The notes below the pieces were generated by a model. It ran no database searches, had not been told where the DNA came from, and worked only from the letters and a program-made list of their open reading frames with translations. A stretch of 64,000 bases of DNA from Takifugu bimaculatus (Eukaryota; Chordata; Actinopteri; Tetraodontiformes; Tetraodontidae). This document shows, piece after piece, positions 23,650-35,800 of this stretch. The position numbers and the translations under genes were made by a program. Position 1 is the first letter of the stretch. Each line of letters opens with the position of its first letter. The DNA lies in contig CP034975.1 of assembly GCA_004026145.2 (NCBI GenBank), forward strand, positions 22,792,111-22,856,110. Reading direction: 5' to 3'.

Positions 23650-23938
23650 ATGTGGACTGCGTTGGGCTTGTATTTTCTTTTTCTGCTCGTCTGGCCAAAG
23701 GCTACAGAAGCCCAGTTTCCTCGTGTGTGCTGCACTGTGGAGGGAATCCTGTCCAAGCAGTGCTGCCCGGCTCTGGGCTCAGATCCTGCCAACATCTGTG
23801 GCTCTCTGACTGGGAGAGGAGGCTGCATGTCTGTTCGAGTGGACAACAAGCCATGGGGAGGACCCTACAGCCTGAGGAACGTTGACGACAGAGAGAGGTG
23901 GCCCACTAAGTTCTTCAATCAGACCTGCAGGTGTACTG
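23650..23938 (+). CDS. dct: dct exon 1: signal peptide and Cys-rich N-terminus
   Basis: Encodes residues 1-96 plus the first base of Gly97. A hydrophobic leader ([12 protein letters not shown]) is followed by FPRVCC and [14 protein letters not shown]. The donor is ACTG|GTGAGT. Confidence 0.95.
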
Positions 23939-26656
23939 GTGAGTGATGATTTTTGTTGAGTTTTATTTTTTTTGGTTTAATATTTTGACTGTTTTTCAGG
24001 CAACTTTGCGGGTTACAACTGCGGACAGTGCAAATTTGGATGGACCGGACCCAACTGCGACCAGAGGAAGGCCCCTGTGGTGCGTAAGAACATCCACTCT
24101 CTGACCCCTGTGGAGCTCCAGGAGTTCCTTGATGTTCTGGAACTGGCCAAGAACACCATCCACCCCGACTATGTGATAGCCACGCAGCACTGGCTGGGAC
24201 TGCTGGGGCCCAATGGAACCGAGCCACAGGTCACCGACATCTCTATCTACGACTTCTTTGTATGGCAGCATTACTACTCAGTTCGAGACACTCTGCTGGG
24301 TAAACGTCACACTTCATACACGCTGATCAAACATCAATGAAGTGATTGCAGATCATCTCAGTTTATTGTCAAATGAGGACTGGAAGAATTACCTCTTTGT
24401 TTAGGTCCCGGTCGTCCTTTCAGAGCCATCGATTTCTCGCATAAAGGACCAGCTTTCATCACCTGGCACCGTTATCACCTGCTGAGCCTGGAGAGAGAGC
24501 TGCAGGTAGATCAAAATATCAGTTCACTGATTAGTTGATGAACAGCCTCAAATTGCATCACTAAACACATTCAGTCAACTTTGATTTGTATCAGTTCACC
24601 AACACAACCCAGGTTAGTAGTTAATTCACTGTTGAATTCAAGGATAGTGCTGTTGAATCTGAATATATCTCCTTTGTATAATTGCTTGTTTGTTTTTAAC
24701 ATTGAGAGATGATCTAGACTCACTTATTGACTTTTAAAAGCTTTATTTAATGTCAAAATCAGCAATCAAATGTAACCAAGTGAATCTCTGAACCAGTTAA
24801 GTTTACATTTGTATACATTTACACTTTTTACTTGACATTTCTTTCTTTAGAGCCACTTAAGTCAAGTGGCAGTTTGCAGTTATTGTTCTAAGACAGAAGT
24901 TTTACTATAATTGTAATATCATTTTCCATGTAGAGACTGACTGGCAACGAGAACTTTGCCATCCCTTACTGGAACTTTGCCACAGGCCAGAGAGAGTGCG
25001 ACGTCTGTACTGACTCGATGCTCGGAGGCCGAAATCCCGACAACCCCTCCCTCATCAGCAGCCAGTCCAGGTTCTCCAGATGGGGGGTGGTCTGCAACAG
25101 GTCAGCGTTATTAATCCATCAATGATTTGCAAAGTGAAGCCACGGTTGTGACGTTGGAACCGTTGCCTGCTCCAGTTTGGATGACTACAACCGTCTGGTG
25201 ACTCTCTGTAACGGCACCAATGAGGGCGTCATCCAGAGGGGCATCATGGAGGCCGAGAACATCTCTCTGCCCAACATGAGTGATGTCAGGAGCTGCCTTG
25301 GAATCAGAGACTTTGACAGCCCTCCGTATTTCACCAACTCCTCCTTTAGTTTCAGGTGCATCTCAGCTTCACCACAAAATGAATCCTAAAGTTTCATTGG
25401 GATTTCTGAACTATGTTATTTTAAATGACAGAAATGCGTTGGAAGGCTATGAGAAGCCAGACGGAGAACTGGATGAGTCTGTTACTAACCTCCACAACCT
25501 TGTGCACTCCTTCCTGAATGGGACCAGCGCCCTGGCCCATTCTGCGGCCAATGACCCCATCTTTGTGGTGGGACACTGACTTCCTGCATATGGTTTAGTC
25601 CACAACATCACATTGGAGGCCGTGTTGAGTTCAAAGACCACCCTGTTTTACCGCTGTTTCTCCTGCAGGTGCTCCACGCCTTCACTGATGCCATTTTTGA
25701 CGAGTGGATGAGACGGTTTTCTCCGTCCAACGCCACTTTTCCGGACGAAATGGCTCCCATCGGTCACAACAGGGACTACAACATGGTCCCCTTCTTCCCG
25801 CCAATCACCAACGAAGAGATTTACGTAACCTCGGAGCAGCTGGGATACGCATATGCTGTTGACCTGGACGGTGAGCCAGTGTGCAAAGAAAATCACCACG
25901 TTGGGGAATTTGCTAATATGCCGTTTTCTTCTTCAAGTCTACAGTAAATAGCCCACATTATGGGCTAGAACAAGCCTAGCATAGCTTGTAGCATGAAGAA
26001 AGGATATGTGAGAAAGGCTGCCTGAGTCTGAAAGTACTAATCTACACAGTATAAGCCTCTTGAACTAGTTTTGGTTATTTTGTTTGCTATTTTGATGAGT
26101 CAAGAATGTAATCTAATTGTATTTAAAGTTTTGTGGTTAGTGCATTTCATGTGACCCTGAATCATTTACGTTTATAGATTTACTAAATTCTGCACTTATC
26201 CTTAAGAAAATAAGCAAATTTTATTCCACCGTTATTCCATTGACTCCCAAAGCCCCCGGATAAGAAAACACTTGGGCAAAAAACAAAAATGACGGACAAT
26301 GACTTGCCTCATTATTTGGTTCTCATGTAAGATTGAATCAGGATTTGTTCTGCTGATCTCGTAGCAGATTAGGAGCAAGTCGGCGAGGAATGCTGGTTCG
26401 ACCATCTGATTCAGTAATGACCGAGGGTTCTTTCCTTTCAGCCCTTTTCTAATCGCCTCTCCTCTCCTTCATCCCTGCAGACGCAGCCGGCGGGCCCCCG
26501 GTGCTGGTGCTGGGCTCCACTCTGGGCGGAGTCTTCATCGGTCTTCTGGTGCTCCTCCTTATCTTTGTGCTCTACATGCGCCAGCGGAGAAACACAGGCT
26601 TCGAACCTCTGATAAAAGCTGACTTCTCAAATAGGAAGTACACAGAGGAGGCTTAG
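23650..26656 (+). CDS. dct: Dopachrome tautomerase (TYRP2), complete 8-exon gene
   Basis: Coding segments are 23650-23938, 24000-24299, 24405-24505, 24934-25100, 25176-25355, 25432-25567, 25669-25870 and 26481-26656. All junctions are GT..AG, and the sum is 1551 bp (516 residues plus stop; human DCT is 519). The enzyme isomerises L-dopachrome to DHICA in melanosomes. The signal peptide spans about residues 1-21 (cleavage near TEA|QFPR) and precedes a Cys-rich EGF-like region (27-117). The tyrosinase domain keeps six metal-ligand histidines: H187, H209, H218 (site A) and H367, H371, H394 (site B), which bind zinc in DCT. A transmembrane helix lies at about 466-490, followed by a short cytosolic tail ending KYTEEA as in DCT. 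Several N-glycosylation sequons are present (NQT, NGT, NIS, NSS, NAT). The ATG at 23650 has A at -3. Tyrosinase and TYRP1 are excluded by the DCT-type tail and by [15 protein letters not shown]. Confidence 0.97.
24000..24299 (+). CDS. dct: dct exon 2: EGF-like end and first metal-A histidine
   Basis: Encodes residues 98-196. It includes [19 protein letters not shown], a [13 protein letters not shown] core and H187 in [13 protein letters not shown]. Acceptor TTTTTCAG, donor CTGG|GTAAAC. The preceding intron is only 61 bp. Confidence 0.95.
24405..24505 (+). CDS. dct: dct exon 3: rest of metal site A
   Basis: Encodes residues 198-230, with H209 in DFSHKGPAF and H218 in the family motif TWHRYHLL. 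Acceptor TTGTTTAG, donor CTGCAG|GTAGAT. Too short for most frame searches but unambiguous by homology. Confidence 0.93.
24934..25100 (+). CDS. dct: dct exon 4
   Basis: Encodes residues 231-285: [18 protein letters not shown], then ECDVCTD and the [11 protein letters not shown] segment. Acceptor TCCATGTAG, donor AACAG|GTCAGC. The preceding intron is 428 bp. Confidence 0.93.
25176..25355 (+). CDS. dct: dct exon 5
   Basis: Encodes [14 protein letters not shown] through [12 protein letters not shown] (residues 287-345), with several N-glycosylation sequons. Acceptor CTGCTCCAG, donor TTCAG|GTGCAT. Confidence 0.93.
25432..25567 (+). CDS. dct: dct exon 6: metal site B histidines
   Basis: Encodes [11 protein letters not shown] through AANDPIFV (residues 347-391). 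H367 and H371 lie in [12 protein letters not shown]. The donor GT (25568) is set by homology: the frame runs on into GGH, but DCT continues V|VLH, which matches the next exon. Confidence 0.93.
25669..25870 (+). CDS. dct: dct exon 7: last metal-B histidine
   Basis: Encodes [17 protein letters not shown] through YAYAVDL (residues 392-458), with H394. The [17 protein letters not shown] segment is typical of DCT. Acceptor CTCCTGCAG, donor GGACG|GTGAGC. Confidence 0.95.
26481..26656 (+). CDS. dct: dct exon 8: transmembrane helix and cytosolic tail
   Basis: Encodes residues 460-516. A hydrophobic helix ([14 protein letters not shown]) is followed by [13 protein letters not shown], a likely melanosome-sorting tail, and KYTEEA-stop. 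No ORF long enough to be obvious covers it. It was found by joining the G of the previous exon to AC (Asp459). Acceptor CATCCCTGCAG. Confidence 0.94.
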
Positions 26657-26707
26657 ATTCCACGAATGCGAAACTGCTCTTCAGCGTTCTGCGGGACGTG
26701 AATGAAG

Positions 26708-26713
26708 AATAAA
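26708..26713 (+). terminator. dct polyadenylation signal
   Basis: AATAAA in GAAGAATAAAGTTAA, 52 bp after the stop codon. This implies a very short 3' UTR. Confidence 0.7.
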
Positions 26714-28831
26714 GTTAATTAGACATGACCATGATGTAAATCACGATTTATTCTTTAAAGACTATTAGTCCTAAATGTCACAAACTGAGTTTCTGGAATG
26801 AGTCAGAATACAACGCAGGTACACAGGGAAGTGGTTTTCCAACATTATTTTACAAGCGCATTTCTCCCTCGATGGCTTTAAAAGAATAACCCGAAACACA
26901 AAACTCTGTTAGAGGTTTTTTTTATTTAATAAATATTTATTCTCAAGAACAGTAACAAAAACACAAATGTAATTGTAATTGCACTGGGAAACAATAAGGC
27001 ATATTCGCTCGCTAAGTGCCTCAGATCACTCAGATGAACTGAAATTAGATGCTCCAAACAGACAGTTTGACGTTCTATACTGAATTAATAATACTGAACT
27101 TAAAAAAAGGACTTGTCCTATTTTTCTGCTCATTCCAATTTTAATTGGCATTTTTTTCCTCCATAATTTTATTGCAAAAATATTATCAGCTCAGTGATAC
27201 AAAACATAAAAACATCCTTTAAAGGTCAGTATTTATAGAATTAAAAAAAAGTTCCTTTTGAATGAACAAGACCACATTTATGTGGCTGCAGATGCAACGT
27301 CAATGTAAAGCTGGACACTGGTGTAGCGCTGAAGGGGTTTATTCCCTGGATCTGTCCTGTAAGCTGAGCTGTCCGGGTGGTAATGGAGCTGAGGGGGCTC
27401 TCAGAGAACAGTGGACGCACATCCAGGCTGGTTTTGTCCGCCCCCTCCTGCAGTGGCAGGCCTCTCACATTCTCTGTAAGTACGCTCTACTGAGGAGCGC
27501 CGCCGAAGCGTTCAGCCCTGTCCGGTCTCTGCAGATTCTCATTTCACAGGTGACTGTGGTCGGCTTCCAGCCTGTCTGTGCTGCAGACATAACCATTCAG
27601 GCTTCACAGATAAATTTGGCCACCCTTTCTTTGCATTTCCTGTAACTGCCGTGTGCCGTTTGGCCCTTCTCTCAACAAATCCTCCATTCTTTACATAACG
27701 CCCCAGCTCAGACAATGCAAGTCCCAAACCATTTAACTGCAACATTAAAAAGCAATTAAAGGTGTAAAAACAAGAGACAAACAGTTTTTGAATGGCTGTT
27801 TAACAGCGTTCTAAACTATCTAACATTGACATTTGGGCCCCGTTAACAGCAGACCACCGCTGGCAAAAGGGTTGAGAAGAGGAGGTGAGGACCAGGACCT
27901 AGAGCGGTAGCTCTCTACTCTCTCTCTCTCTGTGCTGCAGCATTTATCCACATCCACTAGCTTTTTATTAGTATTAATACAGGGTGGTGGTAGCTTGGTC
28001 TGTAGGGTTAGGGTTAGGGTTAGGGTTAGGGTTAGAATTTTGATTAGCTGTTTTACACCCTAACCCTAACCCAAACCCCCAAATGCTCACTGAGGCACCT
28101 GCTATGAACCAGCACCCTTCCCATGACCCCGAAAGGGAAAAGCAAAAGATATGTAAAAAATAAAAAACATGTATATGAAATGTTTTTTTTTTTTCATTGA
28201 ACAAAATCTGAATCCTAGATCAGGGTGGCTGCTGGGGTCACAAAAGCAAAGCAGATGGAGGATGATGAGATGTTCCTGTGCGACATGAAATGAAACTAAA
28301 TGATTCAGTGGCACATTTGAATGGTTCAAATTTTTTAAGCGGAGCATTATTTACCAATAACAGGAGGATTTGTTGGAGATGTAGGTGGGAACCATGTTGC
28401 TGGTCACCGTCATCCCCTCGTGTTCATTCCAGATAACACATCGCACTCGCTGTGCCTCTCCAGCACACAAACACATTCTCCACAGTTTTCGCAAAAAAAA
28501 AATTAAAAAATCAAAAGGCTCAAAGTGCGTGTTTATATTTTCCCACATAGAGACCTACATTAATACCTGTCCTATGTGGAAGAAATCTCTGAAGTAGAGT
28601 TTGTTGTGACGCCGCAAATCACGTCAAAGCGCGGCACCGCTCGATCTTTGGGAGATGATAAACACGGCCGCTCTCCTCCCGAGAGCTCCTCCTTGAGGGG
28701 AGGGGGGGGCTGCACGACTATACCGTTAATCTGCTGCAATACAGAAGAAAAATGCAGAAAAAAAATAAATCGCAAAAACGAAACAAACAAAAAAAGGGAA
28801 AGCAACTGGTGTCCGTGTTGCGTTTCTGGCA
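26714..28831. other. Region between the dct and gpc6 stop codons
   Basis: The two genes converge on this 2.1-kb region. Much of it is probably gpc6 3' UTR on the minus strand. Minus-strand AATAAA hexamers (TTTATT on +) occur at 27964-27969, 27338-27343, 26936-26941 and 26921-26926. The last two flank a plus-strand AATAAA at 26928-26933, giving a palindromic, potentially bidirectional signal. The telomeric hairpin at 28003-28073 lies inside. A 127-codon plus-strand frame at 27262 shows no recognisable domain. Confidence 0.5.
28003..28073. repeat. Interstitial telomeric repeat with an inverted partner
   Basis: 5.5 units of TTAGGG occupy 28003-28035. About 20 bp after them, an inverted CCCTAACCCTAACCC arm runs to about 28073. 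The arms could pair as a hairpin. The intervening sequence is part of a 29-bp segment that recurs at 29568-29596. Confidence 0.92.
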
Positions 28832-29043
28832 TTATCTCCACTGTCGGGAGAGTGCCAGGACTGACAGGGCCAGCGTGAGGAGCAGGGCTGCAGGGGGGGC
28901 GCTCGGCAGCTCGGAGCCGTCCACAGGACCCCCCCGGTCAGCTTCCACCACCGGGGCTTCGGTCGTGAGATCCTCGGCGTCCGCGTCCGTGGGGCAGACG
29001 TCTGTGCAGCCGCTGCCGCTGCCGGAGCCGCTGCCCTCATCGC
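28832..29043 (-). CDS. gpc6: gpc6 last coding exon: GAG sites and GPI signal
   Basis: Encodes (S)[19 protein letters not shown], then an acidic linker ([15 protein letters not shown]). It ends in the hydrophobic tail [16 protein letters not shown], then RQWR-stop at 28832-28834. Three or four consecutive Ser-Gly pairs in acidic context are heparan sulfate attachment sites. The tail is the GPI-addition signal. Acceptor GTTGCAG. Confidence 0.93.
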
Positions 29044-29856
29044 CTGCAACGTCAGGACAGAGAGAAGCCCGGCTGATCAGCGGCCCACCCGATCACATGA
29101 TCAACCCCATCAGCATGACCCAGGATGCATTTCTGCGTGTTTTCCTCGCACGCCTGCACGTGCACCGGAATGTGTCGAAGTGCTCACTTGAGTCTTGGAA
29201 GTAGATATCGTTGCCGTTGTAGGCGTTCCTCAGCTTGTTGGTCATCACCCTCAGAGCCATGATCTGCTGTCTGATGAGCGTGTCCGGCCGCGTGATGTCC
29301 ACCGCCACCTCTGGGTTATTCAGCTGGTTGGTCAGGCCGTCCTTCTGAACTTCAGGGAAGTACCTGAGCAGTCAGATGAAATCCAGGAGCAAAGGTCAAA
29401 GGTTTGTTCCAATTTGTCATTCTTCTTTGTCATGTGGTCCAGTAACAGCAGGTTTAAAAACCGTTTCTGCCACCAGGCTCAGATGAAGCCACCAAAACGG
29501 TGACACACTCACGATTAAGTAACGCTTTTGTGTAACAGTCAGCATTTCTAAAAACTTTAAAGGCCCTTTAGAATTTTGATTAGCTGTTTTACACCCAGAT
29601 AAAAAAAACCCACTTAGTTACTTTATTAATATGGATACATTTGACAGTTTTCAGCAGCAGGATTTAAAAACCAGAACAAAGTCCTGCTTTTAATAGCAAA
29701 ACCCGTTTTCTGCATTCCTGCTTGATGAATAAGCCGCCGACACCACGTGAGGGCATTCCATACCTCCCCATCACCTCAGCTCACTCAGCTTTAGCAGCAC
29801 CTCTGACCCGTTTCATCAATTTTCCCAATACCCTTTTCATTTTACACAGCGGCAGC

Positions 29857-29898
<42 letters not shown>

Positions 29899-32800
29899 CT
29901 AATATACAAAGCTACTTTTTAGGTTTGAAGGATGTATGAAGAATTCAATATGTCAAAGCTGAATATCTTTTGATCCCACAGTTGATGTTATGAATGAAGG
30001 CAGCACTAAGGAGACCGTGACCTCGGCCACGGCTGGAGGCGTCTGCAGAGCGCCTGCCAAGATTTGCCTTGAGAAAAAGAAAATTCTGATTAAGTGGTCC
30101 AGTTAAAATGAGAGCGTGAACATGACTTAAAATAACAGACTGATACTGTTGGCATCATAATCCTTAATTCCCAGCTCAGCCAGTAAACTAAGGTCACGGC
30201 AGGGCCACCTACCTGCCCCTCGTGTGCCCGTTCCAGCAGTCATCATCGCTGGTATTTCCTGCCGTCACTCTTTCCTCCACACATAACACATCTGGCAAGT
30301 TCGACCAGAATTTCTTTGACATCTTCAGCTTTTCTTTAATGTCAATCACCTAAAGAAAAGATGGAGGTGTTCAGAAAGACAGAAAGCCAAAGATTGTAAG
30401 TCATGAATCCTAGAGCCTTGATCTATCGTTACTTTAACAGGAAAAAGGAAAGCGCTTCCAAAGCAAACCGGTCTATCATAGTGCACGATGATTTGTGAAG
30501 CACATTTTTACAGTCACAATTACAGCTTATATATATATATATATATATAAATATGTCTGCGTCCCTGGGTCTCTGTGTGTGTGTGTGTGTGTGTGGTCTA
30601 TAGCCCCTGTAGAACACATAAAAACTGCACAAAAATCAGATTTTACAAAAATGAAAAATTCTCAGAAGCAAGACATTAAAGTACAAAAGAGCACTGTGAG
30701 TTGACACCAGCCTTCCCACATCTATATTCATGCTGCTGATCCTGGGGCTTCATAAGAAAAGCTCTTTTTACATGTTCTTGTAAAACCATTGGAGGGAAGG
30801 TTCCACCACTGAAGGCGTTACTTCCCGATTATGCTCCAGACTCGTATTGATATTTTTTCTCTTTTAAATACTCCATTATCATTTTACTTCATCAGAAACT
30901 TATAAATAGTGGGTTTCCCCCCTTCAACTTTTAAATAGTTACATCAACCCATCCTGCAGGACTGCAGCCGTAATTCCAGAGTCATTGCACCCCGGCCAGT
31001 GACGCAGTCCAGAAACCCTTTTTGAACATGAACTCCAATCTTTCATCAAACACAGAATTTGTAATATTTCAGTGAAGCCGAGAGGAGGCCTGATAGCAGC
31101 AGGTTGGCCCCATTATCTTTTTTTTCTGTCTGACTTGCTGTTGGCTTACGTGAAATTGTGGTGAACCTGAGCAGAACATGAAAGGTGCTGTACGGAGTGT
31201 GTGACGCCGCTGTAGGCCCTGACTTCCCTTTTGATGTGTTAATCCTGTCACACTGATGCTGGAGCACTCGAGCGGCCGTGATACTGGCCAGAGGGCCAAT
31301 GCTGAACTTCATGTGAGGCAGAAGGGCAACGTTTGAGTAAAACTCACACATTAACTTTAGTTCAAGCGAGAGACTTTAGACCTACAGATGTCTCGGCAGT
31401 GCTTTATCCTCCACTAGGTGACTAATTACTGCAGTACTGTGTATCATGTGAGATTTTTAAAAAAAAACAATAAATACATTTACACAATACATTTACAATA
31501 AATACATTTAGATTAAATGTTTGGTGGGCAGCAGAGAGCAGCTTAAAAAGCAGAGGGCTCAACTGTTTTGGTGGGAAAACTTCTGCTTCACTGCACATCT
31601 GTGTGAATAAATAACCATCGCACTCAGCGTGTAGGTAGCCAAAGTGGACGCTAGGTGGCAGTATGTCTCTGAAGAATGAGCAGCCTCCCAGTCAAATGCT
31701 GCTATCTAATTAGTCTCCTTTCTAATCAAAGTTGCACAGACACACATAATATACCCTGTGCGATTGTAGTAATTTACGGTGTGTGTAAATAGAGAGCTGC
31801 ATATTTAATAAAGGTCCATGTTAGTGCAGCGTGCGTGCAGCCGAGATCCTCATTACAATCAGCCGCCTGTTACCGACGTTGACAACGTTCTCATTAAAAA
31901 TCTCCATGAGGCCAGTGGATGAACACTTCCACCCGCTCCACGCGTCAGGATATTAAACTGGTATTGTATCCAGCCGCAGCCTGATGGATTACGATTATCA
32001 GGAAGTGTGATAGCCTTTTCAAACCCTGATCACATTAAAGGACTTTTCTAATGCGAGTGATGCCTTCAGCTCTGCAGCAAGGCCCGTTCGGACCTGTAGT
32101 CCCGCAAAACACCTTCTCTTTAATCACAGCAAGGTGTCAATGTCTGAAGAAGACATTAAAAACAACGTAAAAACGGTGCTTCAGGTGCTGCCTAATCAGA
32201 CACTTCGGGGTTAAATGCCTAAAGCAATGTAGGGGGAAAAAGGACATTGTAATTTAGGAATCTGGTAAATATGCAGCGTTAGCGTGAGATTCTCTGCTAA
32301 AGGAGAGAAGAATGGGGCAGCCTCTCCACTTCTCCGACTCATCCTTCCCGTATGGCCTTGCTCTCTGTTTTATGCATCACAACATCTATATTCAATTTGT
32401 CTTCAAGGCGCGATGTACAGCACAAAGTTGCCGACTATTTTGCAAAAACGCACGCCTATGGCTAAAGACGTTGGTGGAACGAGCTGTAATAGAATGTTAT
32501 GAGTCACAATCAGGACTATAAACCTTCCGACTGCTACATTTACGACTCTGCTATTTTTTCCTTGTGGGGTGACAAAAATTTACTCCTTCAAGTGTCCATT
32601 TATTTCTAACTGCATCTGCAGATTTGAAGGTTTCATCGTATAAAGATTTGTTCACCTGACGTGCAGCATAGCGTCTAGAGGAGCGCCGGCATGTCGGAGC
32701 GGACTGGGCTGTGGCTGGGAGCACTGCTGAGGAATTACGGCTGGATCATACAGTGAACCTGCTTTATTGTAATACAGGTGCACATCAGTACAGCCGCACA

Positions 32801-35800
32801 GATGCATTTTTAATAGATTTTGGGCAGTGAGGGAGTCACAGAGGAACATAGGGAGCTGAATATTATTGAAATTAGGTTGGAAATGATCTCACTGCTGCTA
32901 AAGTGACAAAACAACAGCTGATCTGTATTTTTAAAATGCCTCGCAGCATCAAGCCGGCTCATCCTTCCCTCCGTTTCTTTCATCCTCTGCATCCCTGATT
33001 CCTGTCCCAGGGCATATATGACTTCATTGTGTCTCTCCCTCCCTCCCTCCCTCCCTCTGGCCGCTCTCTCTCTCTTTGACCACAGCCTTAAGTGAAAGTG
33101 AAGGTTTGGTAGCGAGCTGACCCGCGATCTCAAACCACTGCTCCTATTCTGAGGCGCTTTGTGAATAATGTCTCTGCTTTCTCCATCAGCTGCGGTCCAG
33201 CGGTGCCAGCTCAGTCATCTCGGGGCAGTTTAGAACCTCCCACACTTCTTTCACGGCCACCTTGATGGAAATGGGCCGCTGACAGTAAGTGCTCTTAATT
33301 TCTCTGCCACTTCTTACAGTTACACTTTTTAATACATATTAATTCAACCCTGAATGAAACTTAATCCCCCCCCCCCCCCCCACACACACACACACACTTC
33401 TGGGGGGTTATTTCTGTCTCCTCCTGCCTTACAAGGCAGTTTATCAAGCAGCTAAACCACGACACAGAAGATTATTTCAGCAGCGCGCAGCAATGAGGAG
33501 CAGCCCTGTAAGGCGCAGCAGCTCCCCCAACTTAGCATAACCCAAACACGGGCTCACCTTTAAACCCGCTCTGTTCCTCGCCACAAATCCAAACGAACAC
33601 ACAGGCCAGTGTTGACTCGCTGTAAAGAGTAAGCGGGCGGCTCACAAAGACAAACACGGGAGAGATGTTTGCACATAAAATTACATCCAAAAACAACAGC
33701 GAGAGTCAATGAGACGAGAGCTCGCCGGGATCCTGGATCCTGCCAGGCCGACCGTCCCTGCTGCTTTCCTGCGTGTGACAGGGTGGCACCGGCAGGCTGT
33801 AGCCACGGTGTTGTTAGGTGTCCTTGGCTATTGTTAGATGAAAAACTGTGCTGTGTCTGGGTTTGAAGCCCAGCCACTGGGGCCTCTCCTCTCTGATGTG
33901 GCTGTGGGACATCGCTCAGACCTGCTATGTGAGGAGTCCCATCAACTTTCATTCTCGTGTCTGTGCCGTGTTCAGCGTCTCCTCTCAGAAACAAAAACCA
34001 TAAGGGAAGCTTGTCCGACAACGTGCTAATAAAAGCCCCCGCTATCTTGTTAAATTAGCAAGCCTCTTTTTTTTTCATACAGCTATCTGGAGATGTCATC
34101 GCAACTTGACACGGAGCATATCAGCGAGTCTGGGCTAAATTAGTGCGTGTCCAATCTAATCATAGACCCGGCGGCGGGACTCGCCACCAAACCACGAGGG
34201 GCGGACGTCTCCAAGATCAACGTATTTTCCCTGGCAACTGCTCCTCGGCTCGGCGTTAAAATAGTTTTACATTTGATATGAATGCAGTTTTCCGGGCCTG
34301 CATCTCGATTACAGAGGTCAGCGAGTGGGTTCTGCTCATACCAGAGACACTGGCCGTGGCAGGAGGCTCTGCCCCGAGCCAGCGACCGCCGAGAGGTCGG
34401 GCCGAAGCCCTTTCTCACAGGCAGGACGGTCCTCAGTAAGAATAACTCTGCCTCTTCATCACATTTTTCATCAAAGTCTTGTCGCAGAGCGAGCCAGCCG
34501 CTGATCTTCATGATGAACTGGTGGATCAGCCAGCCAACGGGTCGGGCATCAGAGCGCCGAGGCCCTGCTGGAGCTTGTCCGTAGACATGGCTACTTAATC
34601 TGGTGTCACGTTATAAATTCTTGTTCACTGGCTCGGGTCCGACCATAAACAACGACCCCTCTGAACTGAGAACTGCCTTCTGGCTCCGCAGCATTAAAAC
34701 TCAGCAGAGTAAAACTAATACCGGCCCAACCCCAGATCCATGGGGGAACAACCTCTGCCTGGTCGTCTCCTTCGTCCTTGGCTAGCACTGCTAAAAGCAA
34801 ATAACTGCCAGGACGTGTGCAGATGTGAGGTTGTTTTCATCTGATCAGCATCCACGAACAGGGACGAGACTGCGAGGACTCGGCCCAGCTGTTTATCTCG
34901 CTCCGCTCACACAGATGGGAGCGATAACTCGCCAGACGAACCGTGTCTACGGAGCAGCAGCCACCACGAGCAGACTCAAATGAGGCTGGACGTGACAGTG
35001 CAGCTGTGGTTTGGGCCCATCACTGCCGGGCTGCGTGTCAGACCGGCTCAAAAAACTGGTTTTGTTAGCACGCTCCTGCAGCCATCGGCTTTTTATTCTG
35101 CTCTCTGGTACCACCTCCCTTGTTTCCCGTGATTGTGAGCGATTATGCCCCGACATAAAGCTGCCACAGCCGAACACTTCACCATGATTTAACTTGGACG
35201 TCGCAACAGCCGGGGGGACGCATGTAGATCTTTCTTTTAAATCTCCCGGTGACAGGGCTGTCAATGAAGGCACCACAACATTGTTAATATGCTGCCGACC
35301 CAGAATAGATACCTGACATACCGTGAAAGGCATCGTTATTCAGCAGTGGAGATTATTTGCATTTGTCTTGATTGTGAAATACAGGACATTCTGTGAGATC
35401 TATCCTAATCCTGCTTCTCACAGGAGTAATGAATATTTATCACTTATTATAACACAATAAACTGCCCCAAATCTACTGCAATCTTAGACTTCTAGGATTG
35501 CACCTCACTGAATTTCCTCTCATTACGTCTGAATACTGTAGATTAACTTTAATCGCTTAGTTCTGGAACACTCGGCTGCAACTTTCCAGAAATCCTCCAT
35601 TAATCTTTATGTCTTTGCTTTCTCATGACAAAATGCTCAAAACCCGCTAAAACATTAACATTTTATGGACACATGAAGCTAGGCAGTGGCTGAAGGGATG
35701 CTTCAGGAGTCAGAAACGTCAGATATTGTTTGGTGCGGTACTGACGGCGTGCAAAATGGTGCGTTGAGTGGCCCATTTAACACAACGCCGCCTGAAACCA

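Noticed and set aside
33560..34584. Overlapping frames of 100-153 codons on both strands
   Set aside because: Competing frames in a GC-richer intron segment. No recognisable family and no consistent reading frame.
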